Shown piece after piece: positions 6,013 through 6,682 of a stretch of DNA of 6,682 bases. Positions within the stretch are counted from its first letter, which is position 1. Every line of letters begins with the position of its first letter. The position numbers and the translations under genes were made by a program. The notes below the pieces were generated by a model, which did not search any database, was not told the origin of the DNA, and saw only the letters and a program-made list of their open reading frames with translations. Source of the DNA: Micrococcaceae bacterium (GTDB lineage: Bacteria; Actinomycetota; Actinomycetes; Actinomycetales; Micrococcaceae); contig DNHA01000237.1 of assembly GCA_003486025.1 (NCBI GenBank), positions 1 through 6,682 on the forward strand, read 5' to 3'.

Positions 6013-6034
6013 AAGCCCTACCGAGGCAGGGCTT
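6013..6034 (-). terminator. Terminator-like hairpin in the spacer before the gp10-like gene
   Basis: On the minus strand AAGCCCT (6034-6028) pairs with AGGGCTT (6019-6013) around an eight-base loop, followed by TTCT, so four T in a row cross the stem end. The stem is short and the T-run interrupted, so it would be a weak intrinsic terminator at best. On the plus strand there is no T-run. It lies 24 bases before the gp10-like start, so full termination here would cut off the tail genes; partial attenuation, antitermination, RNA processing or an operator for the adjacent plus-strand gene are alternatives. Confidence 0.45.
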
Positions 6035-6037
6035 AGA

Positions 6038-6043
6038 TAGGAT
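6038..6043 (+). promoter_or_regulatory. Candidate -10 element of the lipoprotein gene
   Basis: TAGGAT fits TAnnnT and ends six bases before the A of the ATG at 6050, the spacing expected if transcription starts on the start codon (a leaderless mRNA, common in actinobacteria). The same bases include AGGA, which could act as a Shine-Dalgarno if transcription starts farther upstream, for example from TTAGAT at 6033-6038. No convincing -35 is present; the 22-bp inverted repeat at 6013-6034 occupies that region and could bind a regulator. Confidence 0.3.
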
Positions 6044-6049
6044 GGCGAA

Positions 6050-6487
6050 ATGAATACTTGGGGGAAGCTCGCAGCTTCATCACTCGCATTACTCGCACTC
6101 GCTGGATGCTCCGCGGCAGAACCGCCAGCACCAACACCCACGGCAACTGTTACCGTCACTGCCACACCGACGCCGACCGCCGAAGCAGCATCGGACTACG
6201 GTCCGGTCATTACCGGCGATATTGAGGCAGACGTACTCGCTGCAGGCTTCATACCGGACAACATGGACAGCGCCGTCGATTGGCTGGACGAGCAGCTGTG
6301 TGCAGCCAGCCACGAGGAAGTCATGGGCGACACTGAGTTTGACAGGAACGTGCGGATGTCCGGGAGCGAGGAAGACGGCGACGTCGGAGCCGATGCGCTC
6401 CGTGTCGTCGTCCATTACAAATGCCCACAGCTAGGCCCGGCTCTTGCTGATTCGATTGCTGATGCCGAGGAACGATTCTGGGGCTAG
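6050..6487 (+). CDS. Secreted lipoprotein, probable phage moron
   Basis: A 145-residue protein and the only plus-strand gene. Residues 1-19 are a lipoprotein signal peptide (Lys6, hydrophobic LAASSLALLALAG) with lipobox L17-A18-G19-C20, so Cys20 should be lipidated and the protein anchored on the outer face of the membrane. Residues 24-47 are a Pro/Thr/Ala linker. The globular part (about 50-145) is acidic, with two Cys, C84 (EQLCAAS) and C125 (HYKCPQ), spaced as if for a disulfide; the LC...CP layout resembles small secreted actinobacterial proteins of the DUF732 type, which I cannot confirm. ATG at 6050 has AGGA (6039-6042) or may be leaderless. It lies head-to-head with the gp10-like gene and tail-to-tail with the neck gene. 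A role in blocking superinfection or DNA entry is an inference from other phage lipoproteins. Confidence 0.88.
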   Translation: MNTWGKLAASSLALLALAGCSAAEPPAPTPTATVTVTATPTPTAEAASDYGPVITGDIEADVLAAGFIPDNMDSAVDWLDEQLCAASHEEVMGDTEFDRNVRMSGSEEDGDVGADALRVVVHYKCPQLGPALADSIADAEERFWG

Positions 6488-6682
6488 GGCTGTTGCTGGG
6501 TCTGGTTTTCCCAGGCGATGAAGTCCTGCTCCCAGAGCAGTGAACCTGCCATGGATTGCTTGAGGTTGAACGTGCGGCCCACGGTTTCGACGATGTCGCC
6601 ACGCTCACCGGTGTAGAGCTGGGGGAGTGGGACGCCTTCGCGGTTCTCGAACGGCAGGGCCAGTAGGTATTGGCGTAGCTCG
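6484..6682 (-). CDS. 3' end of an unidentified gene in a neck position
   Basis: Sixty-five codons (6681-6487) followed by TAG at 6486-6484; the gene starts beyond the right edge. The visible C-terminus includes LRQYLLALPFENREGVPLPQL, GERGDIVETVGRTFN and LLWEQDFIAWENQ and ends in a Gln-rich tail. I do not recognise a family. In siphophages the gene before a gp10-like gene is usually a head-tail adaptor or stopper, so a neck role is likely from position only. The frame is supported by codon composition and absence of stops, and by its stop coinciding with the lipoprotein stop at the palindrome CTAG. Confidence 0.75.
   Translation of the reverse strand, partial: ELRQYLLALPFENREGVPLPQLYTGERGDIVETVGRTFNLKQSMAGSLLWEQDFIAWENQTQQQP

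Noticed and set aside
6089..6415. A 108-residue minus-strand frame opposite the lipoprotein
   Set aside because: Cys/Arg-rich shadow of the Pro/Thr linker and signal region of the lipoprotein; no Shine-Dalgarno. The plus-strand frame has a clear lipobox.

Overview
The window is the neck and tail part of the late operon of a siphovirus or prophage from a GC-rich actinobacterium. Gene order, GTG/TTG starts, strong GC bias and protein style fit phages of Micrococcales hosts such as Arthrobacter, but the host is an inference. All structural genes are on the minus strand, so the cluster reads from right to left. No integrase, lysis gene, tRNA or CRISPR array is visible, so sequence alone cannot separate a free phage from a prophage.

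From right to left: the 3' end of an unidentified gene in a neck position (6682-6484); a lipoprotein gene on the opposite strand (6050-6487); a short spacer with a terminator-like hairpin; an HK97 gp10-family neck/tail protein (5989-5618); a probable tail terminator (5625-5194); a 71-residue protein of unknown role (5183-4968); the probable major tail (tube) protein (4965-4447); a 98-bp spacer with a strong hairpin; a 90-residue protein of unknown role (4348-4076); the tail assembly chaperone (4058-3390) with its -1 frameshift extension to 3046; and the tape measure protein from 3027, running off the left edge after 1009 residues. Genes are tightly packed, with stops overlapping or lying just before the next Shine-Dalgarno, as expected for translational coupling.

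The genes together build a flexible, non-contractile tail. The gp10-like and terminator proteins join and cap the tube, the major tail protein forms it, the tape measure sets its length, and the two chaperone forms, made in a ratio set by frameshifting, hold the tape measure while the tube polymerises. A slippery heptamer C CCA AAA is present exactly where needed, with a large stem-loop downstream.

Three things stand out. The lone plus-strand lipoprotein looks like a moron expressed independently of the late genes; its stop shares a CTAG with the stop of the convergent neck gene. The hairpin after the major tail gene carries a loop that is a perfect 10-nt antisense of the ribosome-binding region of the next two genes, which share a 14-nt start-associated repeat; this could be a translational switch. 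The tape measure has four tandem 25-residue repeats near its C-terminal part.
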